64,000 nucleotides of DNA from Alteromonas sp. KUL42 (GCF_006538325.1 NZ_BJKK01000007.1:149511-213510), one strand, 5' to 3'. Counted from the first letter of the stretch, positions 19,706-29,079 are shown. The notes: a model not told the origin generated them from the letters alone. Numbers and translations are program-made.

Positions 19706-21889
19706 ATGGTATCTACAAGAAAGGTTCACGAAGCGGATAGACCCCCCTTTGAGGCGTGGTTAGACAGTCTTAACCTTAGTGCTGAAACGAAAGAGAAACT
19801 CAGTGCGGTTTCCTCTATCCCAGAGCGCTTACTTGTAGGTCAGGAAATGGTGGAAATTCTCTGCCAGCTAAACATGGATGACGCTACGTTGCAGGCCGCT
19901 CTGGTTTTCCCTTATTGCGAACAACACGCCTTAAGTGAAGATGATATCTTCGAAGAATTTGGCGCTGAAATTCGCGACCTAGTGGTGGGCGTACGCCGGA
20001 TGGACGCCATTAAATCACTGCATGCGCGCCGCGTGAACGGTTCCGGTTTCGCTGAAAAATCTGATGAACAACACATCGATAGCATACGTCGTATGTTATT
20101 GGCTATGGTTGAAGATGTGCGCGCCATCGTTATTAAAATGGCTGAACGCATATGCGCACTGCAGCAAGTTAAAAAGGCCGACGAAGAAACCCGCGTAATG
20201 GTAGCCCGTGAGTGCGCCAGTATTTATGCGCCTCTTGCGAATCGCTTAGGCATAGGCCAGTTAAAATGGGAACTGGAAGATCTAGCCTTTCGTTATTTGC
20301 ACCCAATCACGTATAAGCAGATTGCGCTGCAATTAGATGGAAAACGCAAAGCCAGAGCAGAGTACATCGACGCCATTGTTGATGAACTGCAAGGTATTTT
20401 AGATAGCGAGCACATTCGCGCCGAAGTATACGGCAGGCCTAAACATATATTCAGCATATGGAAGAAAATGCAGAAGAAGCGCCTGACCTTCGAGCAGCTT
20501 TTCGATATTCGCGCGGTGCGTATTATTGCCGAGCGTTTGCAAGACTGTTACGCAGCGTTAGGTACCGTGCACGCTAGCTACAAACACTTACCCAATGAAT
20601 TTGACGATTATATTGCCACGCCTAAACCCAACGGTTATCAGTCAATTCACACAGTGATTGTTGGGCCTGAAGGTAAGCCTGTTGAGATTCAAATTCGCAC
20701 CCAAAAGATGCACCAAGATGCAGAGTTGGGTGTGGCAGCCCACTGGAAGTACAAAGAAGGCAGTACGGGTAAGCAGTCGGGTTATGACGAGCGCATCAAC
20801 TGGTTACGCCGTATATTGGCGTGGCAAGAAGAGGTGGCAGAGTCTGGCGATTTAGTAGAAGAGCTACGCAGCCAAGTCTTTGATGACAGGGTGTATGTGT
20901 TTACCCCGAAAGGTGACGTAATAGACCTACCTCAAGGGGCAACACCACTTGATTTTGCCTACTACATTCACAGTAATGTTGGGCATCGCTGCATTGGTGC
21001 AAAAGTAAACGGGCGTATCGTTCCTTTTACCTATTTGTTGCAAAGCGGCGACCAAATAGAAGTGCTTACAGGTAAAGAGCCTAATCCAAGTCGCGACTGG
21101 ATGCACCCTGGGTTGGGTTACGTACATTCCTCTCGTGCTCGAGCAACTATTCATTCGTACTTTAAAAAGCAAGATAGAGATAAAAACCTCGCTGCTGGAC
21201 GCGAACTATTAGAGCGTGAACTACAGCGTGCACATTTGCCTGCCAAAGTACCAAACGAGGCGTTTGAGAAATTTAACTTACAAAGTGTTGATGACCTTTT
21301 CACTGCTGTAGGTGCCGGTGATGTGCGTGTGATGCAGGTGATTAACTTCATCCATCATTTACAAGAGCCTGCACCTGTTGAACCTGAAATTAGCCCGAAA
21401 GTTAAAACCCGTAGAACAGCAGCTGGCGCTGGTAAAAAAGATGCTGTAGTTGTGCAGGGGGTAGGGCACTTGATGAGCCAACTTGCCAACTGTTGTAAGC
21501 CGGTTCCCGGCGAGCCCATTTTAGGGTACATCACCCAAGGCCGAGGGGTGAGTGTTCACAAAGAAAGCTGTGATCAATTACAGCACTTATTAACACAGCA
21601 CCCAGAACGCCAGATTGAAGTGAACTGGTCAGAAGAATTAAAGGTTGGTTTTGAAACATCAATAGATATTTTCTGCCACGATAGAACAGGCTTGTTACGT
21701 GACATTACCACAGTGCTTGCCAACGAAAATGTGCCTTTGCTTGGTGTAAATAGCCTAAGTGATAAGAACAGGCAGACGGCGCTTATTACCATATCTATTG
21801 AAGTGCAGGACCTAGAGGCGGTATCTAAAGTTATTACTCGACTAAGACAGCTTAAGAGCGTGACAGATGCCAAGCGCAAGCAAAACTAA
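19706..21889 (+). CDS. relA: (p)ppGpp synthetase RelA
   Basis: Ribosome-associated stringent-response enzyme. It has 727 residues. The N-terminal HD hydrolase domain is degenerate: the HD pair of SpoT-type enzymes is absent in the segment around ALVFPYCEQHAL. This supports a synthetase-only RelA rather than a SpoT. The synthetase domain (about 240-370) has the RIIAERLQDCYAALG and TPKPNGYQSIHT segments. TGS (about 405-465, VYVFTPKGDVIDLP), a Zn-finger-like stretch with CCKPVPG, and a C-terminal ACT domain follow. It lies 12 nt after rlmD and overlaps mazG by 23 nt. Confidence 0.97.
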   Translation: MVSTRKVHEADRPPFEAWLDSLNLSAETKEKLSAVSSIPERLLVGQEMVEILCQLNMDDATLQAALVFPYCEQHALSEDDIFEEFGAEIRDLVVGVRRMDAIKSLHARRVNGSGFAEKSDEQHIDSIRRMLLAMVEDVRAIVIKMAERICALQQVKKADEETRVMVARECASIYAPLANRLGIGQLKWELEDLAFRYLHPITYKQIALQLDGKRKARAEYIDAIVDELQGILDSEHIRAEVYGRPKHIFSIWKKMQKKRLTFEQLFDIRAVRIIAERLQDCYAALGTVHASYKHLPNEFDDYIATPKPNGYQSIHTVIVGPEGKPVEIQIRTQKMHQDAELGVAAHWKYKEGSTGKQSGYDERINWLRRILAWQEEVAESGDLVEELRSQVFDDRVYVFTPKGDVIDLPQGATPLDFAYYIHSNVGHRCIGAKVNGRIVPFTYLLQSGDQIEVLTGKEPNPSRDWMHPGLGYVHSSRARATIHSYFKKQDRDKNLAAGRELLERELQRAHLPAKVPNEAFEKFNLQSVDDLFTAVGAGDVRVMQVINFIHHLQEPAPVEPEISPKVKTRRTAAGAGKKDAVVVQGVGHLMSQLANCCKPVPGEPILGYITQGRGVSVHKESCDQLQHLLTQHPERQIEVNWSEELKVGFETSIDIFCHDRTGLLRDITTVLANENVPLLGVNSLSDKNRQTALITISIEVQDLEAVSKVITRLRQLKSVTDAKRKQN

Positions 21890-22823
21890 CCTAGAGCAAG
21901 TGCAGCGCTTGCTGCGGATTATGGTTGAGCTACGAGACAAAGAATCGGGCTGTCCATGGGACGTAAAGCAAACCATGGAAAGCCTGACACGCTACACCAT
22001 AGAAGAAGCCTATGAAGTGGCCGATGCCATAGCACAAGGCGATATGGCAGACATTAAAGACGAATTAGGTGATCTGCTCTTTCAAGTGGTGTTTTACGCG
22101 CAAATTGCAGCGGAGAAGGGCGATTTTACGTTTGATGATGTGGCACAAAGTATTAGCGACAAGCTAGTACGTCGTCATCCTCATGTTTTTTCAAAACCTA
22201 GTGCAGGTGAGAAAGATGGAAAAGGCGAAGCTATTTCGCTGAGCTCTTTACAATCAGCGTTACAGCCAGCGTTACACAGCTCGCCTAATAACACTCTGCC
22301 AAATAACCCGCCCCTCAATGACAGTGAATTGAACGCGCAATGGGAAGCGATAAAAGCAGAAGAAAAGCGCATTAAACAACAAGCCAGCGAGACAACTTCA
22401 CACACCAGTATTTTAGATAGTGTACCTAAAGGAATGCCTGCGTTGATGTATGCGCAAAAGCTACAAAAAGCTTGCGCAAAAGTTGGGTTTGATTGGCCTG
22501 ATGCAGCCCCTGTGATTGACAAAGTACGCGAAGAAGTAGAAGAAATTCAGCAAGAACTTGATGCAAAAGCCCAAAATAAGCATCTAGATAATCAGCAGTC
22601 CATTGAAGAAGAAATTGGTGATGCATTGTTTGCCATGGTGAATTTAGCAAGGCATTGTAAAGTGGATGCCGATAGTGCACTAAGAAACGCCAGCCATAAA
22701 TTTGCAGCCCGTTTTAAAGGGGTTGAAGCCCTTGCCAAGCAAAAACAATCTCAGTTGGACGATCTAAGTCTTGATGAGATGGAAGCGCTGTGGCAAAAGG
22801 TTAAACAGTCGTCAAATGCTTAG
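21867..22823 (+). CDS. mazG: Nucleoside triphosphate pyrophosphohydrolase MazG
   Basis: Hydrolyses NTPs to NMP and PPi and modulates ppGpp stress in E. coli. It has two tandem MazG domains: about residues 25-115 (CPWDVKQTMESLTRYTIEEAYE and DELGDLLFQVVFYA) and about 200-300 (VREEVEEIQQEL and EEIGDALFAMVNLARH). It is 318 residues long against about 263 in E. coli; the excess is mainly a Ser/Pro/Asn-rich linker (about 115-160). The start lies inside the end of relA, so coupling is likely. Confidence 0.95.
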   Translation: MPSASKTNLEQVQRLLRIMVELRDKESGCPWDVKQTMESLTRYTIEEAYEVADAIAQGDMADIKDELGDLLFQVVFYAQIAAEKGDFTFDDVAQSISDKLVRRHPHVFSKPSAGEKDGKGEAISLSSLQSALQPALHSSPNNTLPNNPPLNDSELNAQWEAIKAEEKRIKQQASETTSHTSILDSVPKGMPALMYAQKLQKACAKVGFDWPDAAPVIDKVREEVEEIQQELDAKAQNKHLDNQQSIEEEIGDALFAMVNLARHCKVDADSALRNASHKFAARFKGVEALAKQKQSQLDDLSLDEMEALWQKVKQSSNA

Positions 22824-22827
22824 TGAT

Positions 22828-24036
22828 TTATACATACCGCTGTAGCCAAAAGATAAAATAGACAACGGCGAGTAGCAATATTGGGAGCGTTCGTTTTTGT
22901 ATTCTTGTCAATGCAGATGTTTTTGTGCGTTTCCACGTCATAAGTACACCAGTTGCGGAAAGCGTCGTTAGGCCTGCGCCAAATACAAACCAAATTAACT
23001 TAGTTATTAGGCCACCAAAATAACCGAAGTGAAGCGGATCCGCATATTCGTTGAGGTAGTTCGTCCACGTCATAGTTTTAGGCTCTTGAACGCCAACAAT
23101 ATTAAGGTTTGTTATATCTACATCGACACTATGAGCACGTTCCCGCAGCAAAGGATTACTTCCTACACCTGTAAACCGCAAAGCTGCTGTGTTGGAAGAG
23201 GGAAATAGGACGCTGGTAATCTGCCAATCATCAATTGTCTGCACCGTACTTTCAAAAGCATCATAAAACTGGTTAGCTGATACGGGATTAAGCTCTTCAA
23301 AATTAGTAATTAAGGAAGCTTTCGGGGCGCTTGGTGCAAATCTGTTCCCTATAACAGCACTACCAAATTCAAATAAATACCACCAACTAGTTATTACAAT
23401 GACGACGAAAAACCAAAGGCTCCAAAGCCCAATGAGTTTGTGAAGATCACTAAACAATACTCTTGACCCTTGATTTAGGCGAAGGCGGGTGATGGCGGTC
23501 TTCCAATTACGGGTTGTCTTGATCCCTGTATATAGCGAAATAGCCAGAATGAAAGCGAAAAAGGTTACTGTGGGTAACCCAAGATAATTTGGCATGAACA
23601 AGTAGCGATGAAAATCTCGGAAGAACCGCTGTACGGTAAGAATGGGAATATCACCGGTGACTTCGTATGTGTATTGATCTACATGTATAAAGCGATCTTT
23701 CCCATCGGGAAATTGCGCTCTGACTCTGTAAGTAAAGTTGTCGTGGCCCATCGACGAAATAGACTTTATCTTTGCTTGTTCAGCGTTGCGTAAGGCAGCT
23801 TGATATATATTTGTCCACTTAACTACTTCATTATCGGTTTCTTGCTCGTTTGGTAAAGGCGTATTGAAAGTACGCATTTCCTCAAACACTAGCCAATCAA
23901 TTTCATTGGATATTGTTGCGATGGTGCCGGTAGCTAAAATGATAAAAAGTACTATCGACAGTTGAAAGCCCACCCAAGCGTGCAGGTTGTATAATTTCTT
24001 TCTGTGTTTTCGTTGCGCTGTATTGTGGTTACTCAT
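22828..24036 (-). CDS. PepSY-associated TM helix protein (probable siderophore-iron reductase type)
   Basis: 402-residue inner-membrane protein with about four TM helices: near 20-42, 155-175, 205-228 and 345-390. It matches the PepSY-TM family by its N-terminal KKLYNLHAWVGFQLSI, the SDLHKLIGLWSLWFFVVIVITS stretch, split here as the SDLHKL and GLWSLWF motifs, and a periplasmic PepSY-like part. Members next to TonB receptors are thought to help reduce or release iron from siderophores. It follows the receptor gene by 105 nt on the same strand and converges on mazG with only 4 nt between them. The role is inferred from the neighbour. Confidence 0.85.
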   Translation of the reverse strand: MSNHNTAQRKHRKKLYNLHAWVGFQLSIVLFIILATGTIATISNEIDWLVFEEMRTFNTPLPNEQETDNEVVKWTNIYQAALRNAEQAKIKSISSMGHDNFTYRVRAQFPDGKDRFIHVDQYTYEVTGDIPILTVQRFFRDFHRYLFMPNYLGLPTVTFFAFILAISLYTGIKTTRNWKTAITRLRLNQGSRVLFSDLHKLIGLWSLWFFVVIVITSWWYLFEFGSAVIGNRFAPSAPKASLITNFEELNPVSANQFYDAFESTVQTIDDWQITSVLFPSSNTAALRFTGVGSNPLLRERAHSVDVDITNLNIVGVQEPKTMTWTNYLNEYADPLHFGYFGGLITKLIWFVFGAGLTTLSATGVLMTWKRTKTSALTRIQKRTLPILLLAVVYFIFWLQRYV

Positions 24037-24067
24037 GAAGTGCTAATGTTTAAAGTGTAAGAGAGAT

Positions 24068-24086
24068 GCCCAGCCAGGTACTGGGC
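24068..24086 (-). other. Hairpin between the TonB receptor and PepSY genes
   Basis: Perfect 6-bp stem GCCCAG / CTGGGC with a 7-nt loop and no T run on either side. It could stabilise or attenuate the operon mRNA rather than terminate it. No function can be shown. Confidence 0.4.
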
Positions 24087-24141
24087 GTGCGATAAAACTA
24101 TGTTCTTAAAATTAAAAATCACGTTTAGAACACGTTGTTTG

Positions 24142-26292
24142 TTACCACTTATAGGTAAACTCTACAAAGCCGTTTCTTGGGTTGCCTGGGAAATGACCTG
24201 TGCGCTCGATGAAGCCCGATTCTGCATACTCTTTATTGAAAAGGTTGTCTATTCTAAATAGCACGCTGTAGTTATCTACTTCCCATGTTACTGACGCATC
24301 AGCAATGAAATATGACTTAACATTTTGTCCAGACAAACTCAGTTGCTCGTCAACATAATTTCCCCCAATAGCAAAAGCGACATTCCATTCAGGCAACTGG
24401 TAGCGGGTCCAAAAGCCAAGCTGGTTTTGAGGAGCATTGGCAAAGCGGTCGCCAACACTGTTTCGAATACCACCGCTACCGTTGTCAGCGGTAATTCGAG
24501 CATCATTGTAGGCGTATGCCACGCTCAATATCCAATCTGGAGTGATGTCTGTAATAACCTCTATTTCAAAGCCATCACTGGTGACTTCTCCTACTGGGGC
24601 TACATTGTCAATACCATCGCCTTCAGGATCTTCACCAGTAGTTTGAAGAATGTTTTGCCTCGTAATTTGATAAACGGCTAATCGCAGTAAAGTGGTTTCA
24701 TCAAATAACTCTGCGTTAACTCCACCTTCAATGATATCTCCAGTAGTTGGTTCAAAAGGCCCGCCAGCTTGCTGAGCTTGGTTGCCTACTGACTGAGGTT
24801 CATAAGAGTCTGCCCACTGACCATACAGTGATATTGATGGTGTAATTTTATAAATACCCCCTAAGCGATAGGTGATGCTGTTGTCGTCGAATCTTGTGCC
24901 GTTGGAATTATCTTCAAATGTATCGTAACGCACGCCCGTTACGAGAGTGAACTTATCCCATGCCAGTTCATTTAGCACATATGCGCCGTTTCTCTCTTGT
25001 TCAGTAGCTCGTGGTGCCCTGAATTGAACATTGTATTTATCAGGCTGCGAAGCACCGTAGTTAGGAGAGTTTAATTGAAGCGGTATGATATCTGACTCAA
25101 GAGAAGTTCCGTTCAAATAGCGCAGTACAAAGTCAGAATTGAAGGCGGTACCACCTAACAATGCGTCTTCTTTGCCTTTATATAAATCAATTCCAAAAGC
25201 AACACGTTGACTGGCACCAAATGCTTGGCCTTCGTACGTGAAATTAGCTCCGAAGCTGAACTGTTGTTGCTCTCGCAGTTGATCTCTAAACTCTCGGCCA
25301 ACAAGGTCAATAGCACCGTCGCCGTCAGAGTCAATTAAAGCCCTGGGTTCATGATAATTTTGCTCTTGCTCGTTCTCAATATATCGAAGTTTTGTATCAT
25401 AGGTTATTGATGGCGAAACCTGACCTTCAAGTGAAAATTGTAGAACGTCTGAACGCAGGTTCAAAAAGTCACTTGGCTCATTGTGGTTCCAAGAACGGTT
25501 TGTCAGGAAATTACCGTTATCATCCGTAGGAACCCCCCGTAATCTGTTAGCATCTAAGTCTTGAGAATAATGCGTGTATTGCGCCGTAAAAAGGTGATTA
25601 TTTAAATCGTAGGTATAACCAGTGTCAAAAATGAATACTTCGCTGGCGCTATTGTCGCGAAAGGTACCTTGTTCTTCGTAAAACGCGCCTAATCGTCCGT
25701 TTTGGTTATCAGTTAATGCACCAGTTATTTCACCAGAACCTCCTGTACGAGAATGCGAGCCGGCAATGGCGCGAACGTTTGCACTAAATTCTGGCTCTGG
25801 CTTTTTGGTTATATAGTTAAACAGGCCACCAGGTGCTCCAGCACCGTAAAGCATTCCTGCAGGTCCTTTAAGAAAATCGAGACGTTCAACATTGAACAGC
25901 TGAGGGACATTAAAACCAACATAAGGGTCGCCACGAAGTCCATCGAAGAAGATCTCTTCTTGTCTAAAACCACGGGCCGTAACACCAGCATAGCTAAACT
26001 GACTGACACCAGCGATATTGCGATAGATATCTTTCGCGTTTCGCGCGCCCTGATCTCGAATTAAGCTCTCGTTGATCGTGGTGATTTGCTGTGTTGAATT
26101 GAGTGGGTCGACACTGAGTTTACCTGTTGATGAATTCCCATTGCGATAAAGGTTAAGCGCTCTACTAGTAACTACGACTCGCTCTACGTGAGCTGATTTC
26201 GAGGCTTCGTTTGTATCTTGTAATACTTTTATGTCCTGTGAAAGAGCTGGAGAGGCCAGCGAAGCTGCAATTAACGCGGCTAGATATTTCAT
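24142..26292 (-). CDS. TonB-dependent siderophore receptor
   Basis: Outer-membrane ferric-siderophore receptor, 716 residues. The signal peptide MKYLAALIAASLASPALSQ gives the start at 26292; an in-frame TTG five codons upstream is less likely. A TonB-box-like VERVVVTSR is near residue 37. The plug domain (about 60-180) has GARNAKDIYRNIAGVSQF and RGFRQEEIFFDGLRGDP. A 22-strand-type barrel ends in FVEFTYKW with a terminal aromatic residue. The layout fits FhuE/FpvA-like hydroxamate receptors, but the ligand cannot be fixed. No siderophore synthesis genes are here, so it may take up a foreign siderophore. Confidence 0.93.
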   Translation of the reverse strand: MKYLAALIAASLASPALSQDIKVLQDTNEASKSAHVERVVVTSRALNLYRNGNSSTGKLSVDPLNSTQQITTINESLIRDQGARNAKDIYRNIAGVSQFSYAGVTARGFRQEEIFFDGLRGDPYVGFNVPQLFNVERLDFLKGPAGMLYGAGAPGGLFNYITKKPEPEFSANVRAIAGSHSRTGGSGEITGALTDNQNGRLGAFYEEQGTFRDNSASEVFIFDTGYTYDLNNHLFTAQYTHYSQDLDANRLRGVPTDDNGNFLTNRSWNHNEPSDFLNLRSDVLQFSLEGQVSPSITYDTKLRYIENEQEQNYHEPRALIDSDGDGAIDLVGREFRDQLREQQQFSFGANFTYEGQAFGASQRVAFGIDLYKGKEDALLGGTAFNSDFVLRYLNGTSLESDIIPLQLNSPNYGASQPDKYNVQFRAPRATEQERNGAYVLNELAWDKFTLVTGVRYDTFEDNSNGTRFDDNSITYRLGGIYKITPSISLYGQWADSYEPQSVGNQAQQAGGPFEPTTGDIIEGGVNAELFDETTLLRLAVYQITRQNILQTTGEDPEGDGIDNVAPVGEVTSDGFEIEVITDITPDWILSVAYAYNDARITADNGSGGIRNSVGDRFANAPQNQLGFWTRYQLPEWNVAFAIGGNYVDEQLSLSGQNVKSYFIADASVTWEVDNYSVLFRIDNLFNKEYAESGFIERTGHFPGNPRNGFVEFTYKW

Positions 26293-26330
26293 TGCAAATA
26301 CATCCAAGTTTAGTGTGGAGATTAAAAAAA

Positions 26331-26364
26331 TGATAATTACTTTTTATTTAATCTAAATGATAAC
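26331..26364 (-). promoter_or_regulatory. Fur-box-like half-sites upstream of the siderophore receptor
   Basis: Two heptamers, TGATAAT (26331-26337) and TGATAAC (26358-26364), lie 27 bp apart in very AT-rich DNA, 39-72 nt before the receptor start. Each agrees with 10 of 14 informative positions of the inverted-repeat Fur consensus when extended. Iron-repressed control is known for such receptors. The exact site is inferred by eye. Confidence 0.45.
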
Positions 26365-26605
26365 AGTTTTTATTATTATTTATCTAGTGGAGGGTTAGCG
26401 AGTATGAGGGGAAAGTGAGCAGAAGTTAGTACTTTAAGCTATTTGACACACACAGCGAAAACGGCTGCGTACTGTATTTGCCTATGCAGCTAACTTTAGA
26501 CCAATGTAGATGGAAACTTCGCCATTTTAGAGTATGGTTAAGCTATAGGTTTGATTTGCAACAATACAACGCAGACTCTTGTTGTCTATTATATCTATTT
26601 AGCAC

Positions 26606-27022
26606 TTGGGTAATTCTAGTCATTGGGTAGTTAAGGGCGTTACTTTTTATGAGAAAAGTTGTTTATTTATCGCTGGGGCTATTTTTACGCTGTTAGGAAT
26701 AATAGGCGCATTTTTACCTATCATGCCCACCACGGTTTTCCTCATTGGTGCTTTGTATTGTTTTACCCAATCCTCTCCTAAACTTGAAAACTGGTTATTA
26801 ACTCACCCCAAATATGGCTCAAGCCTTGTTGCGTGGCGCAAGCATGGCGCTATATCCAAAAAGGTTAAGTGCATCGCGTGTTGTAGCATGCTGTTGAGTT
26901 TTATTTTTGTTTGTTTATTTGCCTCTATGCCCATTCCAGCATATATCGGCATAGCTGCGTTTATGGGAATAGGCGCGTATTTTGTAGTTACGCGCCCTAA
27001 TTTACCGGTTGCAGAAGCATAG
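26606..27022 (+). CDS. DUF454 (YbaN-family) inner-membrane protein
   Basis: 138 residues with three hydrophobic segments. The family signature is clear: GIIGAFLPIMPTTVFLIGALYCF, seen as the GAFLPIMPTTVFLIGA core, then QSSPKLENWLLTHPKYG and WRKHGAISKKVK. The function of the family is unknown. The only in-frame start that keeps the first TM is TTG at 26606; an in-frame TAG lies six bases before it and no clear ribosome site is seen. It converges on the HMG-CoA reductase gene with 31 nt between them. Confidence 0.83.
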   Translation: MGNSSHWVVKGVTFYEKSCLFIAGAIFTLLGIIGAFLPIMPTTVFLIGALYCFTQSSPKLENWLLTHPKYGSSLVAWRKHGAISKKVKCIACCSMLLSFIFVCLFASMPIPAYIGIAAFMGIGAYFVVTRPNLPVAEA

Positions 27023-27053
27023 TCGCTGTTAAGCGTTCCTAAATTTGTATCGG

Positions 27054-28220
27054 TTATCTGTTTCTTCCTAGTCGTTCGTGGCTGCTTACCCATTCATCTG
27101 CCACCACTGCAGAGGCTAACGATAAGTCGCCGCACAGAACAGTAGCTGCAACAATTTCAGCGAATTTATTTACTTTGCCTTGTCCTGTGCAACCTAGCAC
27201 ATTTAAACACTCGTTTTGTGTTGCCAACCCAGTTCCGCCGCCGTACGTTGCAACGATAAGAGACGGAATAGTGACCGAGAAATAATAGTCGCCGTTAGGT
27301 GTAATTTCTGCATAAGTGAAGCCTGCCGAGGATTCGGCCACATTGGCCACGTCTTGTCCGCAAGCAATAAACATAGCGGTAATACCATTGGCAAAGTGTG
27401 CACCATTGCTCACACTGCCTGCCATAAGCGCCCCCATGTTGGAATACTGGCGCTGCTTAAACAAGGCTTCGGGCGGGCAATGCATGATCTCTGTCATCAG
27501 CTTTTTGGGTAGGGTAACTTCTGCTACAACCCGTTTGCCTCGTGTGTGCAACGAGTTTAAATGAGAGTGTTTCTTGTCGGTATCTAAATTAGCGGCTAAT
27601 ACGAAGTGCTCTACCTTGCCTGGGTAATTCGCCAATATCCACTCACAGCCCGCTTTCGTGGCTTTACTCACCATGTTCTGACCTGCGGCATCGCCACAGG
27701 TGTAATTAAAGCGAAGCCAGCGAAGTTTCGATGCTGCGTATTGTTCGATATCTCTTAATCTGCCCACGCTGGTTGTGGCGTCACTAGCGGCTTTAATGCC
27801 GTCAAAATGTTGTGTAACCCATTTGCCAAACGCAAGGGCCTCTCTGGCATCGGCGAAGGCAAACATGGGGGCGCGCTGCATGGCATCATCAATTACTGTG
27901 GTGGTTACACCGCCGGCTTCTCGTGTTAAGCGCATGCCTCGGCTATAACTTGCCACAAGGGTGCCTTCTGTTGTGGCCATAGGAACGTAGAATTCTCCTT
28001 TCGCATGCTCACCATTAACGACCATGGGGCCAGCAAAACCCACGGGAACTTGAGCGACACCAGCAAAGTTTTCAATATTGCCAGAAAGCGTAGCAGGTGG
28101 AATTGAATAATGACCTAGGTGAGAGAGCGGTGCGCCTGTTTCAGTCTCAATAAATTCGCGACGAGTCTGGCTCATCTCTTGGGTGTAGTCGTTTTCATTC
28201 GAGCGTGGAATTTTAGCCAT
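27054..28220 (-). CDS. Hydroxymethylglutaryl-CoA reductase
   Basis: NADPH-dependent reduction of HMG-CoA to mevalonate. It has 388 residues, equal to the catalytic domain alone with no membrane anchor. Motifs in order: ENFAGVAQVPVGFAGP, TTEGTLVASYSRG (catalytic Glu), DDAMQRAPMF, CGDAAGQNMVSKA, DTDKK (catalytic Lys), ANGITAMFIACGQDVANVAES (catalytic Asp; core GQDVANVAES), ATYGGGTGLATQ, and a C-terminal SSHERLGRNR with the catalytic His. The sequence is class I-like. AAGGAG sits 7 nt ahead of the ATG. Gammaproteobacteria normally make isoprenoids by the MEP pathway, so this gene is unusual. No other mevalonate gene is in the window. Confidence 0.93.
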   Translation of the reverse strand: MAKIPRSNENDYTQEMSQTRREFIETETGAPLSHLGHYSIPPATLSGNIENFAGVAQVPVGFAGPMVVNGEHAKGEFYVPMATTEGTLVASYSRGMRLTREAGGVTTTVIDDAMQRAPMFAFADAREALAFGKWVTQHFDGIKAASDATTSVGRLRDIEQYAASKLRWLRFNYTCGDAAGQNMVSKATKAGCEWILANYPGKVEHFVLAANLDTDKKHSHLNSLHTRGKRVVAEVTLPKKLMTEIMHCPPEALFKQRQYSNMGALMAGSVSNGAHFANGITAMFIACGQDVANVAESSAGFTYAEITPNGDYYFSVTIPSLIVATYGGGTGLATQNECLNVLGCTGQGKVNKFAEIVAATVLCGDLSLASAVVADEWVSSHERLGRNR

Positions 28221-28330
28221 AGGAGTCTCCTTTTTCTTTCATAGTAGGAGGGCTGGCACGTGAAGGGAACCCGTTGGGCTTTATACTTTTAAATAATTTG
28301 TGTGAATATAATGTTAAATTTTTGATAAGT

Positions 28331-28352
28331 GCAGCGAGGGTTAACTCGCTGC
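28331..28352. terminator. Strong hairpin past the end of the TPR gene (possible terminator)
   Basis: Perfect 8-bp stem GCAGCGAG / CTCGCTGC with a 6-nt loop, 15 nt past the stop of the TPR frame on the minus strand. It lacks a good T run on either side, so it may be a weak or Rho-assisted terminator, or a 3'-end stabiliser. It separates the hemolysin-ligase operon from the HMG-CoA reductase gene. Confidence 0.45.
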
Positions 28353-28367
28353 ATTATTGGCTGGTTT

Positions 28368-29079
28368 TTAGCTTTTTTGCGCTATTTTCGCTTCTAGTTG
28401 CGCAATTTCTTGTCGTCTTCCTACATCTGCTAATGGGCGTTCTAAGCGTGCTGGCGCTAGCTTTGCCTTTTGTGCATATTCACGCGCTTGCGAATATTTT
28501 CCATTGTCGAATAAGAATTCTGCGTAGAAATAGTTTGGATCAATGCCATCAGGGTTAACTTCAAGGGCGTGTTTTAGAAGTTTTTCGGCGTTTTTTATCA
28601 CTGCCAAAGCTAATCGGCCAGCCGGGAAGCTTGTGATATAAAACACCTAAACTTGTCATTGCCGAGCCTGATAAAGCGTTCTCATCAAGACGCATGGCTT
28701 GTTCGAAACTTTTACGTGCTGCTTTGGCAAAATCCAGCGCACCTAAGCCGCCCTTAGCTCCTGCCGTACTCGACTGAATAATACCTTGCCAAATGAGTAG
28801 CTCGGCATTGTCTGGCGCTTCATTTACAAACGCTTTTGCTTTTGCAATTAAGGCAATAAACGCGTCTTCTTTTTGGTCATCTTCCAGCTCGTAATTAATG
28901 TGTGCCCATTCGTGTTGTAACTGAAGTAAAGGTGTTTGTTCCATTTGCGTTTGCACGTGTGCTAATTCAGTCTGTGCTTTACTGCTCTCATCTGCCTGGG
29001 CAACAGACGCTATGGTAAATCCAACACTGGCATATATTAGGGTGGCGGTTGTTAACAGCGTTAATCGTTTCATGTTCAT
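28368..29079 (-). pseudogene. TPR-repeat periplasmic protein, frameshifted
   Basis: Two overlapping frames together make one protein of about 235 residues. The first (29079-28561) has a signal peptide (MKRLTLLTTATLIYASVGF) and helical repeats up to LGVLYHKLPGWPISFGSDK. The second frame carries on with AEKLLKHALEVNPDGIDPN and a further TPR-like repeat (FLFDNGKYSQAREYAQKAK) to the stop at 28368. Removing one base of the A6 run (T6 at 28591-28596 on the plus strand) joins them as GSDKNAEKLLKHAL. It is either a sequencing error or a real lesion. As it stands, translation would end in a basic 12-residue tail. It is the last gene of the hemolysin-ligase operon, 11 nt after the SDR gene. Confidence 0.8.

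Noticed and set aside
21848..21853. Single CTTAAG hexamers inside relA, petB and the pseudo-receiver regulator gene
   Set aside because: These are lone half-sites inside coding DNA with no second copy at N5 spacing, so they are not counted as PmrA-type boxes.
24068..24086. Rho-independent terminator between the TonB receptor and PepSY genes
   Set aside because: A stem is present, but no T run on either strand.
28274..28558. Plus-strand frame rich in hydrophobic residues
   Set aside because: It lies opposite the 3' part of the TPR gene, whose sequence is clearly coding on the minus strand; hydrophobicity is an effect of the antisense frame.
28588..28600. Programmed frameshifting in the TPR gene
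   Set aside because: The needed shift is +1, and the A6 run is not in the phase of a known -1 slippery heptamer; no stimulatory stem was seen downstream.
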